A stretch of 64,000 nt of DNA, from NCBI GenBank assembly GCA_903929795.1, contig CAIYWC010000217.1, positions 21,080-85,079 on the forward strand. The letters are read 5' to 3'. The notes under the pieces were generated by a model. That model saw nothing but the letters and a program-made list of their open reading frames with translations. It had not been told where the DNA came from and searched no databases. Numbering within the stretch: the first letter of the stretch is position 1; every line of letters starts with the position of its first letter. This document shows, in pieces, positions 52,903 to 60,685 of this stretch. This DNA is from an uncultured Myxococcales bacterium. Its GTDB lineage: Bacteria > Myxococcota_A > UBA9042. The translations under genes were made by a program, and so were the position numbers.

Positions 52903-54207
52903 CTATTTTTCGACACGCGGGCAGCCGAACAGCACGTCCAGCTTGGCGTTGGCGTCGGCGGTCATCGCCGTGCAGCTCGTCGGGCAAATCAGGATGTGCT
53001 GCGGCGTCGTCGGGTCGTCGAAGTGCCAGCCGGCGCCGGCGCAGGTCGGGTCGTAGATCAGGTCCTGCGGCGAGCTGCCGTCGCCCGGCGTGTAGCGCAC
53101 GTTGACGAACGTGTAATTTGTGCTGCCGCCCTGCGGGTTCGGCGGGATCTTGTAGTCGCAGCCGATGGCTTGGCCTTTGATGGCCGCGAGCGCAGCGCTC
53201 AAGTGCGTGGCGAGATCCGCGGGCGTCGGGTACGCGGTCATGTCGAAATGGCAATAGTTTGGCCCGGTATCCGAGCAATTTGCCGGCGCGGTGCCGCCCG
53301 CTTTGGCGGCTTGGGACAGCGTGGTGCGGGCGCCTTCACTGCCGGGCACGCCGACGACAAAAGTGTGGACGGGCGGGACGGCGCCGTTGGCCTTGCCGAC
53401 CGCCGCGGTGATGGCGGCGGGCGCGTTGGCGGCGCTGGACCCGCATGTCGGCTTGCCGTCGGTGATGAGGACGACGTAGCGGCTGGCGCCGGGCAGGGCG
53501 GTCTCCGGCGTGGCGGCGTAGTAGCTGTACATGGCGCCGAGCGCGTCGCCGGTGGGTGTGGACGCAATCGGGCTGTTGTCGCCCAGCAGCGGCGGCAGGC
53601 TGGAGATCAGCAGCGCGCGCTGCGTCGATCCGGCGGCCCCGGTCAGCGCCAGCGGCACCTTGGGCGAGGTCGCCACGGTGCAGACGGTCGCGGAATCCTT
53701 GACGTCCGGGAAGTACACCATGCCGCAATACGAGTCGTCCGGCAGCGCCGGCACCGCCGCCTTCATGGCCGCGACGAGGATGCTCCACTTGGCCTTGGTC
53801 GGGTCAGTTGCGCAGTTCAGATCCGACAGCGGCGCGCTCGGGTCCATGCACATCGACCAGCTGTAATCGAGCACGAACAGCAGCGAAACCGGCGACGGCT
53901 TGCCCTGCGCGGCGATCGCGTTGCAGGCGGCGTCGGGGTTGAAGGCCACGCCGGTGTCGACTGCATCGGCGGGCACGTCGTCAAAAAAGCCAGACAAATC
54001 AGGCGCGTCGGCGGAGATGGCGTCGGTGAGTTCGGCATCGGACTCCACGTCGTCGGCAGCGGCATCGCTGGCGTCCGCGGTCTTGCTGTCGGCCTTGACG
54101 TCGGCGCCGCTCAAGCTGCCGTTGCCCGCGGTTGTGCTGGGCGAGGAACAGGCGGCGGTGAGCGCGGCGGCGGCGAGGGCGGTCCACAGAAGGCGAGGGC
54201 GGTTCAT
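52903..54207 (-). CDS. Von Willebrand factor A lipoprotein
   Basis: 434 residues. Lipobox T-A-A-C (C20), then a Ser/Asp/Ala-rich acidic tether (about 30-85). VWA domain with an intact-looking MIDAS: D-Y-S-W-S (D114, S116, S118), S-T-P-T-G-D-A-L and L-I-T-D-G-K-P-T-C, so it should bind a divalent metal and a protein ligand. Many Cys in the C-terminal region (C-D-Y-K-I-P-P, P-T-C-A-G, I-C-P-T-S-C) suggest disulfides. Surface adhesion or assembly is inferred. GAGGAA precedes the ATG. Confidence 0.87.
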   Translation of the reverse strand: MNRPRLLWTALAAAALTAACSSPSTTAGNGSLSGADVKADSKTADASDAAADDVESDAELTDAISADAPDLSGFFDDVPADAVDTGVAFNPDAACNAIAAQGKPSPVSLLFVLDYSWSMCMDPSAPLSDLNCATDPTKAKWSILVAAMKAAVPALPDDSYCGMVYFPDVKDSATVCTVATSPKVPLALTGAAGSTQRALLISSLPPLLGDNSPIASTPTGDALGAMYSYYAATPETALPGASRYVVLITDGKPTCGSSAANAPAAITAAVGKANGAVPPVHTFVVGVPGSEGARTTLSQAAKAGGTAPANCSDTGPNYCHFDMTAYPTPADLATHLSAALAAIKGQAIGCDYKIPPNPQGGSTNYTFVNVRYTPGDGSSPQDLIYDPTCAGAGWHFDDPTTPQHILICPTSCTAMTADANAKLDVLFGCPRVEK

Positions 54208-54425
54208 GGCAAGTTCCTCGGGCGCTGCTATGCGGGGGAATCCGCTTGCGGCGCAACGGAAATTGCCACGAAATGCTGTCCGCGGCAAGGGCCGGCCGTC
54301 CGTCGTGAAGCGGGACCCGAGGGCGCGCGCGAGCTGCCGCGTTTTGGCCCTTCATGCCAGCTTCGACGTGTGTCACAGTTTGCCGCATCGCGCCGCTTCC
54401 CCTGCGGCCCGCCGGAGCGTGCGCC

Positions 54426-54977
54426 ATGTCCGTCAAGCCTCTGGCGTCGCAACGCGATGCCGCGATCGAACAGCTCCGCGCGCACTACGTCCACAACACG
54501 CTGGACGTCCACGAGTACGAGCAGCGGGTCGAGCACGTCGCGCAAGCCCACGACTTGGAAACGATGAACCTGGCGATAGCCGACCTGCAGCCGTTGGTGC
54601 TGCCCGATGCGCCGCGGCAGGCCCTGGCGCGGCCGGAGGCGGGCCAAGCGCCCCTGCTGGCGATTATGGGGTCGGTGGAGCGGCGCAGCGGCTGGTTGAC
54701 GGCGCACCAGCAGCGGGTCGTGACCGTCTTTGGCAGCGCGGAACTTGGTGTGACAGCGGCAGAATTGCCCGACGGTGTGACGACGTTGGACGTGACCTGC
54801 GTGTTTGGCAACGTCGAACTGAGCGTGCCGGCCGATGTGACCGTGGAGCTGCGCTTGACGGGCTTTCTCGGCGCTGTCGAGGACCGCGGTCGCAACCCGC
54901 CGGGTGAAACGCGGGCGCGTGTACTGCGTGTGCTGGGCGTCTGTGTGTGCGGAAATGTAGAAATTTCAAGGCGTTGA
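54426..54977 (+). CDS. DUF1707 / LiaF-like C-terminal domain protein
   Basis: 183 residues. The N-terminal 50 match DUF1707 (Q-R-D-A-A-I-E-Q-L-R-A-H-Y, Y-E-Q-R-V-E-H-V-A-Q-A), a short SHOCT-like helix pair. The C-terminal part has the repeating beta pattern of LiaF-type domains (F-G-S-A-E-L-G-V, F-G-N-V-E-L-S-V-P, G-F-L-G-A-V-E, C-G-N-V-E-I). No transmembrane helix separates the two, so it is soluble, unlike LiaF itself. A cell-envelope stress or regulatory role is inferred only from family. It converges on the Cys-rich lipoprotein gene. Confidence 0.82.
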   Translation: MSVKPLASQRDAAIEQLRAHYVHNTLDVHEYEQRVEHVAQAHDLETMNLAIADLQPLVLPDAPRQALARPEAGQAPLLAIMGSVERRSGWLTAHQQRVVTVFGSAELGVTAAELPDGVTTLDVTCVFGNVELSVPADVTVELRLTGFLGAVEDRGRNPPGETRARVLRVLGVCVCGNVEISRR

Positions 54978-54984
54978 GCGCGAG

Positions 54985-56631
54985 CTACTGCAGCGCGTCG
55001 AGGTCAGCGCAGACCGGTGGTTGGCACGACGCGGATTGCGGGCCGATGGCGCAGAACAGGCCGCTCGCGCAGTCGGTCAGACACAAGCCGCCGCTGCTTG
55101 GCAACGGTCCGCAGCTCAGCTTGCCACTGGCGTTCGGCGTGCACGCGGCGCCGGCGCTGCAGGCGGTGCTGGCCGTGCACGGGCTGCCCGCGCCGAGCTT
55201 GGCGGCGCATTTGCCGGCGGCCGTATCGCAAAACAGGCCGTCCTGGCACGCTTCGTTCTGGCACTGCGTGCCCGCGGCGAGCTTCTTGCTGCACACTTTG
55301 CCCTTGAACGTGACGTTGCACGCGAGGTCGCCCTTCTTGCCGTCGCCGTCGATGTCCGCGTCGCTGCAGCTGTTGTCGGCGGCGCAGGGCGCGTTTTCGA
55401 GCGGCGGGGTGTCGCACGTCATCGTTGTACCGCTGCACGCGAGGCCGGCGGCGCACAGGAACGGTCCGCCGGGGCCGAGCAGGCACTTCTGGCCGGCGCC
55501 GGGCAGGGCCTGGCACGTCGTCTTCCCGGATTCGCAGCCCAGGCCCGCGCCGCAGAATACGCCGTTGCCGCAGACGCCGCCGAGTCCGGGTAGTGCGGTG
55601 CACGTCTGGCTCGCGCCGTCGCAATAGGCGGTGCCGGCGCATTCGCTGCTCGCTGCGCAGGTGCCGCCGGCCGGCTTCAAGGCCTTGCAACTGTTCATGA
55701 TTTCTCCAAGACACTCGCCGCCGTTGCCGCACGCGCTGCCTGGGCTGCACGACGCTGGGACCGCGCAGCTGCCGCCGACGCAGTCCAATCCGGGGCCGCA
55801 GTCGGTGATCGCACTGCATTTCCCGCCGGCCTTGGCGGGCAGGGTGCACACGCCGATCCGGCACACCGCGGGCTGCACGCAGTCGCCGACATTGGCGCAC
55901 GGCTGGCCGACCGGGACCGGCGCCTGGCACACGCCTTTGCCGTTGGCGTCCGTCACGCATTCGGCGTTGCCGCAGACAAACGGATTGGCACACGGCTTGC
56001 CGAGCGCGATGAGCCCGAGCGGGTTGCCTGTGCACGTGCCGGCTTCGCAGTCGCCGCCGTCAGCGCACAGGAACGGTCCGTTGCCACCGCACGCGTCGCC
56101 GGATTTGCCGGGCCAGCGCAGTGCAGCGAGGCACGGCGTGACGCCGGTCAGCTTGGCGGCGGAGCAGGGCGCGCTGTCGGCGTCCAGCGCGGCGACGCAG
56201 ACCGGGATGAGGTCCGCGCGCGCGACCAGACCACCGTTGCTCCAGGCTTTGGCGATCGCCGGCGATAGCAGCGCGGCGCAGCTGGCGACGTCCGGCTTGG
56301 GCTGCTTGGCGGTCGTGCAGCCGCAGCTCACGATCCGCTGGCACTCCCACTGGGCGATGGCGTCGGCCAATTGGCTCAGCGCAACGGTGGCGCCGCCGGC
56401 CAGCAGGTTGAGCGGCGCGGTTCCGTCCGGATCGGCGTCGCTGTGCAGCGTGATGTCCTGGCTGACGGCGATGACGGTGTCGACGATGCCGATGGTGTCG
56501 TCCAGCGCGTCCTGGTCGTCGTGGCCTGGGCTGTCGCAGCCGATGACGAACCACGCGAATACACAGCATAATCCCAGCGCGGACCCGGAAAAGCGGGCGA
56601 GCGGATGGGCGCACGGGCGGCGGACGGTCAT
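54985..56631 (-). CDS. Large Cys-rich (Dickkopf-like) lipoprotein
   Basis: 548 residues. Lipobox V-I-G-C near residue 30, then an Asp-rich linker. From about 170 to the end there are more than 50 Cys in short repeats of the form C-x-x-x-x-x-C-x-x-G-x-x-C with G-x-x-C-(A/G)-x-x-x-x-C, resembling Dickkopf/EGF-like disulfide knots common in myxobacterial surface proteins. One repeat contains D-A-D-I-D-G-D-G-K-K-G, a calcium-type loop. A protein-binding or structural surface role is inferred. GGAG precedes the ATG. Confidence 0.8.
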   Translation of the reverse strand: MTVRRPCAHPLARFSGSALGLCCVFAWFVIGCDSPGHDDQDALDDTIGIVDTVIAVSQDITLHSDADPDGTAPLNLLAGGATVALSQLADAIAQWECQRIVSCGCTTAKQPKPDVASCAALLSPAIAKAWSNGGLVARADLIPVCVAALDADSAPCSAAKLTGVTPCLAALRWPGKSGDACGGNGPFLCADGGDCEAGTCTGNPLGLIALGKPCANPFVCGNAECVTDANGKGVCQAPVPVGQPCANVGDCVQPAVCRIGVCTLPAKAGGKCSAITDCGPGLDCVGGSCAVPASCSPGSACGNGGECLGEIMNSCKALKPAGGTCAASSECAGTAYCDGASQTCTALPGLGGVCGNGVFCGAGLGCESGKTTCQALPGAGQKCLLGPGGPFLCAAGLACSGTTMTCDTPPLENAPCAADNSCSDADIDGDGKKGDLACNVTFKGKVCSKKLAAGTQCQNEACQDGLFCDTAAGKCAAKLGAGSPCTASTACSAGAACTPNASGKLSCGPLPSSGGLCLTDCASGLFCAIGPQSASCQPPVCADLDALQ

Positions 56632-56683
56632 GACGGCTCCAAGCGAACGACTGCAAGCAACGTAGCGCCGGACCGCCGATTTG

Positions 56684-57172
56684 TCACGGCATCGGCAGCT
56701 GAAGCACCTTGGACTGGACCCAATCGTTGCTGCGGGCCATCGCGTGGCAGAGGTTGCAACTGACGCCGTCGTCGGTGTACCCCGCGCCGTCGGGCGGCGT
56801 GTTGCCGCGCCAAACGATCTGCCAAGCGCCAGTTTTCTTGGTGATTTCAAGCCATTCCCAGCCGATCGCCCATTCGGCATTGAAGTTGCCGCCGCGCTTG
56901 ACCATGGCAAAAGTGTCGCCGCTGGCATTTTGCAGCGTCTTCACCAGGATCGTGCCGACTGGAAAGGTGCGCGCGCCCGGCGGCGGCTTGTGGTTCAGGT
57001 AGACGATGCGCGGTCCGGTGGTGTGGAAAGCGCCCAGCGCCGTCGCCGTGATCGGCCAGCTCTGCCACGCCTCCAGCCCGGTAAAATCGCTGTCCTGGAC
57101 CACGAATTCCGCATCCGCAGGCAGGTCGGCCGCGCAGGCCGTCAGGCAAAGGGTCAGGAGCAGCGCGCGCAT
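56684..57172 (-). CDS. Cytochrome P460-like haem lipoprotein
   Basis: 162 residues. Signal with lipobox L-T-A-C (C13). The body fits the cytochrome P460/c'-beta family: beta-rich core, V-G-T-I-L-V-K-T-L, W-E-W-L-E-I and a C-terminal haem motif C-N-L-C-H (139-143). In P460 a Lys is cross-linked to the haem; K78 in G-T-I-L-V-K is the candidate, and K92 cannot be excluded. P460 enzymes oxidise hydroxylamine, while c'-beta proteins bind NO. GAGG before the second ATG decides the start. Confidence 0.83.
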   Translation of the reverse strand: MRALLLTLCLTACAADLPADAEFVVQDSDFTGLEAWQSWPITATALGAFHTTGPRIVYLNHKPPPGARTFPVGTILVKTLQNASGDTFAMVKRGGNFNAEWAIGWEWLEITKKTGAWQIVWRGNTPPDGAGYTDDGVSCNLCHAMARSNDWVQSKVLQLPMP

Positions 57173-57241
57173 GGCCAACCTCATCGGTGGCGTATGCTCG
57201 CATGACGGGCGGCAAAGTCACGCAGGAATCACGCGCGGGCG

Positions 57242-57270
57242 TTGCCGTTCCGGGCACCGCTCGTTAGACT
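57242..57270 (+). promoter_or_regulatory. sigma70-like promoter of the branched-chain ABC operon
   Basis: TTGCCG (57242-57247), a 17-bp spacer and TAGACT (57265-57270) lie 30 bp before the ATG of the substrate-binding protein, which has its own GAGG site. The 128-bp region also has to serve the divergent P460 gene. Confidence 0.5.
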
Positions 57271-57300
57271 CGGCGCTCCTGAACGCTGAATGAGGCTTCG

Positions 57301-58590
57301 ATGAACCGCAACCGTTTCCTGATCCTGCTGGGCGCCGCCGCACTGTTCGCTGCTTGTGGCAAAAAGTCCGCAGATTCAGGAGGTTCCGCGACGACTGGCG
57401 CGCCTGGGTCGACGGCTGCGGCGGGCGGCGACAGCGGCACCATCAAGATCGTCTCCAGCCTGCCGCGCACCGGCAGCGCCAACGCGCAGACGACGACGAT
57501 GGTCAATGGCATCAAGATGGCGGTCGACGAAGTTGGCGGCAAAATTGGCAACTTCGCGCTCGTTTACGAGGACTGGGACGATGCCAGCGCCAAAAAAGGC
57601 GATTGGGATCCGGAGGTTGAAGCCGCGAACGCCGACAAGGCCGTCAAGGACCCGAACGTCGTGGCGTACATCGGCACGTACAACTCCGGCGCGGCCAAGA
57701 TCGCCATGCCGATCCTCAACAAGGCAAATTTGCCCATGATTTCGCCAGCTAATACCTACACTGGCCTGACCAAGCCCGGCATGGGCGAGCCCAACGAGCC
57801 CGGCGTGTACCGGCCGACCGGCAAAGTGAACTACTTCCGCGTCGTGCCGGCGGACGACATCCAGGGCACGTCGGCGGCGGAGTGGATCAAGAAAGTCGGC
57901 GGCAAGTCCGTGTATGTCCTGGACGATCGCGGCCTGTACGGCAAGGGCGTCGCGGACGTATTCGTTGCCAGCGCGCCGGATTTTGGCATCACGGTGCTCG
58001 GCCGCGAGGGCATCGACCCCAAGGCGCAGGAATACCGCTCGCTGATGACCAAGATCAAGGCGCTCAACCCCGACTGGATCTATTACGGCGGCACGACGCA
58101 GACTAACGCGGGGCAAATTGCCAAGGATATCGTGGCCGTAGGTCTGCCGGCCAAGCTCATGGTGCCTGACGGCTGCTTTGAGGAGGCGTTCATCCAGGCC
58201 GCCGGCACCGAAAACGTCGCGGGCAAGGCGTACGTGACTTTTGGCGGCGTGCCGCCGGAAGAGCTGACCGGCAAAGGTGCGGAATTCGTCAAGAAATACC
58301 GCGACAAGTACAAGGCGGAACCGCAGGCTTATGCCGTGTACGGCTACGTCGCGGCCAAGGTCGCGCTGGACGCCATCTCCAAGGTCGCCAGCCGTGACCG
58401 CGCGGCCGTGCGCGACGCGATTCAGGCCACCGCGCAGGTGGATGGCGCGCTGGGCACTTGGAAATTCGACAAGAACGGCGACACGACGATGACGGTCATG
58501 TCCGGCAACGTGGTCGAGAACGGCAAATTCAAGTTCGCGACGCTGTTGGGCACCGGCGCCGGCGCGGCCCCGGCAGCTGCCAAACCCTAA
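57301..58590 (+). CDS. Branched-chain amino acid ABC transporter, substrate-binding lipoprotein
   Basis: 429 residues. Lipobox F-A-A-C (C19), Gly/Ser/Ala linker, then a Peripla_BP_6 fold: I-K-I-V-S-S-L-P-R-T-G, I-G-T-Y-N-S-G-A-A, M-I-S-P-A-N-T-Y-T and Y-A-V-Y-G-Y-V-A-A-K-V. These are hallmarks of LivJ/LivK-type proteins for Leu, Ile, Val or related ligands such as amides, short peptides or urea. The exact ligand is not certain. First gene of a five-gene operon (16 bp to the next). Confidence 0.92.
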   Translation: MNRNRFLILLGAAALFAACGKKSADSGGSATTGAPGSTAAAGGDSGTIKIVSSLPRTGSANAQTTTMVNGIKMAVDEVGGKIGNFALVYEDWDDASAKKGDWDPEVEAANADKAVKDPNVVAYIGTYNSGAAKIAMPILNKANLPMISPANTYTGLTKPGMGEPNEPGVYRPTGKVNYFRVVPADDIQGTSAAEWIKKVGGKSVYVLDDRGLYGKGVADVFVASAPDFGITVLGREGIDPKAQEYRSLMTKIKALNPDWIYYGGTTQTNAGQIAKDIVAVGLPAKLMVPDGCFEEAFIQAAGTENVAGKAYVTFGGVPPEELTGKGAEFVKKYRDKYKAEPQAYAVYGYVAAKVALDAISKVASRDRAAVRDAIQATAQVDGALGTWKFDKNGDTTMTVMSGNVVENGKFKFATLLGTGAGAAPAAAKP

Positions 58591-58606
58591 GCTCCAGCGA
58601 GAACCC

Positions 58607-59563
58607 GTGCTCGACACTGTCCTCCAACAGCTGCTGATCGGCCTGACCAATGGCATGGTTTTCGCTTTGGTTGCGCTGGGTTACACGATGGTGTACGGCA
58701 TCCTTGAGTTCATCAACTTCGCCCACGGCGACGTGTTCATGCTGTCGGCGTTCGTCGCGCTCACGCTCTGCGGTGCGCTGGGCTTGACCGAGCAGTCCTC
58801 GGCGGGCGCGCTGATCGGCGGTCTCCTGCTGTGCATCGCCGCGTCGTCGGTCTTTGGCGGGCTGCTGAACCTGGCGATCGACCGGGTGGTCTACAAACCG
58901 CTGCGCAAAGCGCCCAAGCTGGCGCCGCTCGTGTCGGCCATCGGCGTGTCGTTCATCCTGCAAAACGTTGGGCTTTTCTGGGGCGGCATGTCCATGAAGG
59001 TCTTTGGCGGCGGCGGCCAGGCGGCGGCGCCCAAGGCGTTTCCGAACCTGCTGCCGGCGACCAACCTGCTGGGCGCGACAAGCCACGTCACGCTGCAGCC
59101 CAAGGACGTGCTCGTCATCGGCGCGTCGCTGTTCGTGATGGTGGGCCTGTACGGCATCGTGCAATTCACCAAGCTGGGCAAGGCGATGCGCGCGACCGCC
59201 CAGGACCCGTCCGCCGCGCGGCTGATGGGCATCGACGTCGACCAGGTCGTCGCCGCCACGTTTCTCATCGGCGGCGCGCTCGCGGGCTTCGCATCGGTCA
59301 TTTACAGCTTGTATATCAACACGGTCCACTACCAGATGGGCTACCAGAACGGCCTCTACGCGTTCACCGCCGCGGTCGTCGGCGGCATCGGCAACATCCC
59401 GGGCGCGGTGCTCGGCGGTCTGCTGTTGGGTCTCGTCCGCGCGTTTTCCGACCAGTTCATCGGCGCGCAATGGCAGCCCGCGGTGCTGTTCGGCATCCTG
59501 ATCGTCATCCTCGTGTTCCGGCCCGCCGGTCTGCTGGGATCCACGGCCCGGGAGAAGGTCTAG
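58607..59563 (+). CDS. livH: Branched-chain amino acid ABC transporter permease LivH-like
   Basis: 318 residues, GTG start. About eight transmembrane helices; the family block G-L-T-N-G-M-V-F-A-L-V-A-L-G-Y-T-M-V-Y-G-I lies at the N-terminus, and the cytoplasmic coupling loop R-A-T-A-Q-D-P-S-A-A-R-L-M-G-I-D touches the ATPases. The C-terminal G-G-I-G-N-I-P-G-A-V-L-G-G is typical. One of the two pore subunits. Confidence 0.93.
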   Translation: MLDTVLQQLLIGLTNGMVFALVALGYTMVYGILEFINFAHGDVFMLSAFVALTLCGALGLTEQSSAGALIGGLLLCIAASSVFGGLLNLAIDRVVYKPLRKAPKLAPLVSAIGVSFILQNVGLFWGGMSMKVFGGGGQAAAPKAFPNLLPATNLLGATSHVTLQPKDVLVIGASLFVMVGLYGIVQFTKLGKAMRATAQDPSAARLMGIDVDQVVAATFLIGGALAGFASVIYSLYINTVHYQMGYQNGLYAFTAAVVGGIGNIPGAVLGGLLLGLVRAFSDQFIGAQWQPAVLFGILIVILVFRPAGLLGSTAREKV

Positions 59564-59566
59564 CGC

Positions 59567-60685
59567 ATGGCGGCTTTGCTGAAGAAAATCGGCGGCTTGC
59601 CTGTGCTTGCGCTGGTGCTGTTGGCGGTCTATCCGTTCGCGCCCGTGCTGGACTGGGGGCTGGAAGCCGCGACCGGTCAGGCGCTGCATATCGATCGGCA
59701 ACTCGTCAATATTTTTATCTTTTCCCTGCTCGCGTTGGCGCTGAACTTGCAGGTGGGCCAAGCCGGGCTGCTGCAGCTCGGCATCGCGGCGTTCTTTGCC
59801 ATCGGCGCGTTCACGACCGGCGTGCTGACGGTGGAGAAGTACCCATTTCAAATCGGCTTTTGGGGCGCGCTGCTGGTCGCGCCGCTGGCCGGCGCCTTGG
59901 GGGGCTTTCTGCTGGGCGCGCCGACGCTGCGGCTGCGCGGCGATTACCTGGCCATCGTGACGCTCGGCTTTGGCGAAGTGATGCGGATCGTGCTGTTGAA
60001 CCTTGAAAACATTACGGATGGTCCGCGCGGCCTGAACCCGGTGCCGCCGCCGTGGCTGCCGACGCCGATCCGCGACGGGCTGTCGACGAACGTGTTTGGC
60101 GCGGTCGCCGGCGACGCGTCCGTGGGCACGCTGCGGGCGATGTATTTTCTGGCGCTCATCGTGCTGGCGGCAACCGTGGTGTGCCTGAATTTGTTGGAGA
60201 AATCGCGGATCGGCCGGGCGTTTGTCGCGCTGCGGGAGGACGAACTCGCCGCGTCGTGCATGGGCATCGAGCCGGCGCGCATCAAGCTGGCGGCGTTCAC
60301 CGGCGGCGCGGCGCTCGCGGGCCTGGCCGGCTGCTTCTACGCCACCAACCTGACGACCACCGCCGAGCCAAATACCTATGATTTCAACTACTCCATTATG
60401 GTGCTCTGCTGTCTGATCATCGGCGGCCTGGGCTCGCTGCGCGGCGCGCTGTTGGGCGCGGGCCTGCTGCTGGGCTTTGACAACGTGATTTCGCCTTTGC
60501 TGACGCGGCTTTTGCAGACGGCGCTCGGCGGCGAATCGACCCACGTGATGGCGTCGTTTTCCAACTGGCGCTGGATCGTGTTCGGCACCGCGCTGGTCGT
60601 CATGATGCGCCTGCGCCCGGAAGGGCTGTGGCCGTCCTCGCGCGTCGCGGAAGAACTCCATGAAACGCAAGAGGAATCCGCATGA
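59567..60685 (+). CDS. livM: Branched-chain amino acid ABC transporter permease LivM-like
   Basis: 372 residues, about ten helices. Family motifs: L-A-L-N-L-Q-V-G-Q-A-G-L-L-Q-L-G, R-G-D-Y-L-A-I-V-T-L-G-F-G-E and the coupling loop R-E-D-E-L-A-A-S-C-M-G-I-E. Second pore subunit, paired with the preceding permease. It starts 3 bp after LivH and its stop overlaps the ATPase start (ATGA), indicating translational coupling. Confidence 0.93.
   Translation: MAALLKKIGGLPVLALVLLAVYPFAPVLDWGLEAATGQALHIDRQLVNIFIFSLLALALNLQVGQAGLLQLGIAAFFAIGAFTTGVLTVEKYPFQIGFWGALLVAPLAGALGGFLLGAPTLRLRGDYLAIVTLGFGEVMRIVLLNLENITDGPRGLNPVPPPWLPTPIRDGLSTNVFGAVAGDASVGTLRAMYFLALIVLAATVVCLNLLEKSRIGRAFVALREDELAASCMGIEPARIKLAAFTGGAALAGLAGCFYATNLTTTAEPNTYDFNYSIMVLCCLIIGGLGSLRGALLGAGLLLGFDNVISPLLTRLLQTALGGESTHVMASFSNWRWIVFGTALVVMMRLRPEGLWPSSRVAEELHETQEESA

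Noticed and set aside
58529..60670. 713-codon minus-strand open frame
   Set aside because: Antisense to the two permease genes; no recognisable domain.
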